DNA of 64,000 nucleotides from Metaphire vulgaris (taxonomy: Eukaryota; Annelida; Clitellata; Crassiclitellata; Megascolecidae). Made by a program: the position numbers and the translations under genes. Shown one piece after another: positions 63,971-64,000 of this stretch (position 1 is the stretch's first letter; every line of letters starts with the position of its first letter). The stretch is taken from the NCBI GenBank assembly GCA_018105865.1, contig CM030832.1, forward strand, positions 23,101,282-23,165,281, given 5' to 3'. The notes beneath the pieces were generated by a model that had not been told where the DNA came from, did not search any database, and was given only the letters and a program-made list of their open reading frames with translations.

Positions 63971-64000
63971 TATCATTATTACAGCACGGGTCTATACTTT

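Overview
The window is AT-rich animal nuclear DNA. It has large introns with GT/AG splice sites, no operons or prokaryotic signals, many microsatellites, and TTAGGG-type telomere-like repeats inside transposons. It also carries several clades of non-LTR retrotransposons, hAT-like DNA transposons, Helitrons, tRNA-derived SINEs and one LTR retrotransposon. The mixture fits a marine-type invertebrate; the phylum cannot be fixed from the sequence alone. Most of the window is transposable-element sequence.

The host gene of most interest is a plus-strand immunoglobulin-superfamily (IgSF) receptor locus, about 4.8-52.6 kb. Two diverged tandem 5' cassettes (A, about 4.8-8.4 kb; B, about 17.0-24.3 kb) each carry a signal-peptide exon and a V-type Ig exon. 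Cassette B continues with two more Ig exons (23.2-24.0 kb). After a roughly 23-kb intron packed with transposons come another Ig exon (46.9 kb), an Ig-plus-stalk exon (49.4 kb), a transmembrane exon (50.4 kb) and a tyrosine-rich cytoplasmic exon (51.5 kb). A possible alternative tail with two ITIM-type motifs lies at 52.3 kb. Every junction I could place is phase 1, so the modules can be exchanged or skipped without breaking frame. Cassette A lacks the downstream Ig exons and keeps only the last few bases of one of them. It is therefore either a relic or an alternative 5' module that splices into the shared downstream exons.

A second, small minus-strand gene at 59.3-60.8 kb encodes a signal peptide followed by a cysteine-rich module; only two exons could be placed.

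Region by region: 0-4.6 kb holds a pseudogene scrap, LINE 3' ends, three minus-oriented non-autonomous Helitrons and an LTR remnant. 4.8-8.4 kb is cassette A with a SINE and a hAT MITE. 11.0-14.7 kb is a tandem pair of about 2-kb repeat units with G-rich minisatellites. 17-24 kb is cassette B, invaded by a three-deep nest of hAT elements (18.1-20.3 kb) and a second nested hAT pair (21.2-23.1 kb). 25-31.7 kb is LINE debris. 33.0-36.9 kb is a LINE copy interrupted by a second LINE with an inverted 5' end, which creates a chimeric 694-codon ORF. 39.1-45.8 kb is a young LTR retrotransposon with gag-like and 834-codon ORFs but no recognisable pol. 47.3-48.9 kb is a decayed LINE. 53.6-54.9 kb is a pseudogene of an invertebrate repeat-protein family. 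55-62 kb is MITEs and duplications around the cysteine-rich gene. 62.3-63.9 kb is a truncated Helitron with a Rep-type N-terminal domain.

Boundaries, target-site duplications and splice phases were read by eye. Family names rest on recognised motifs, not on searches.
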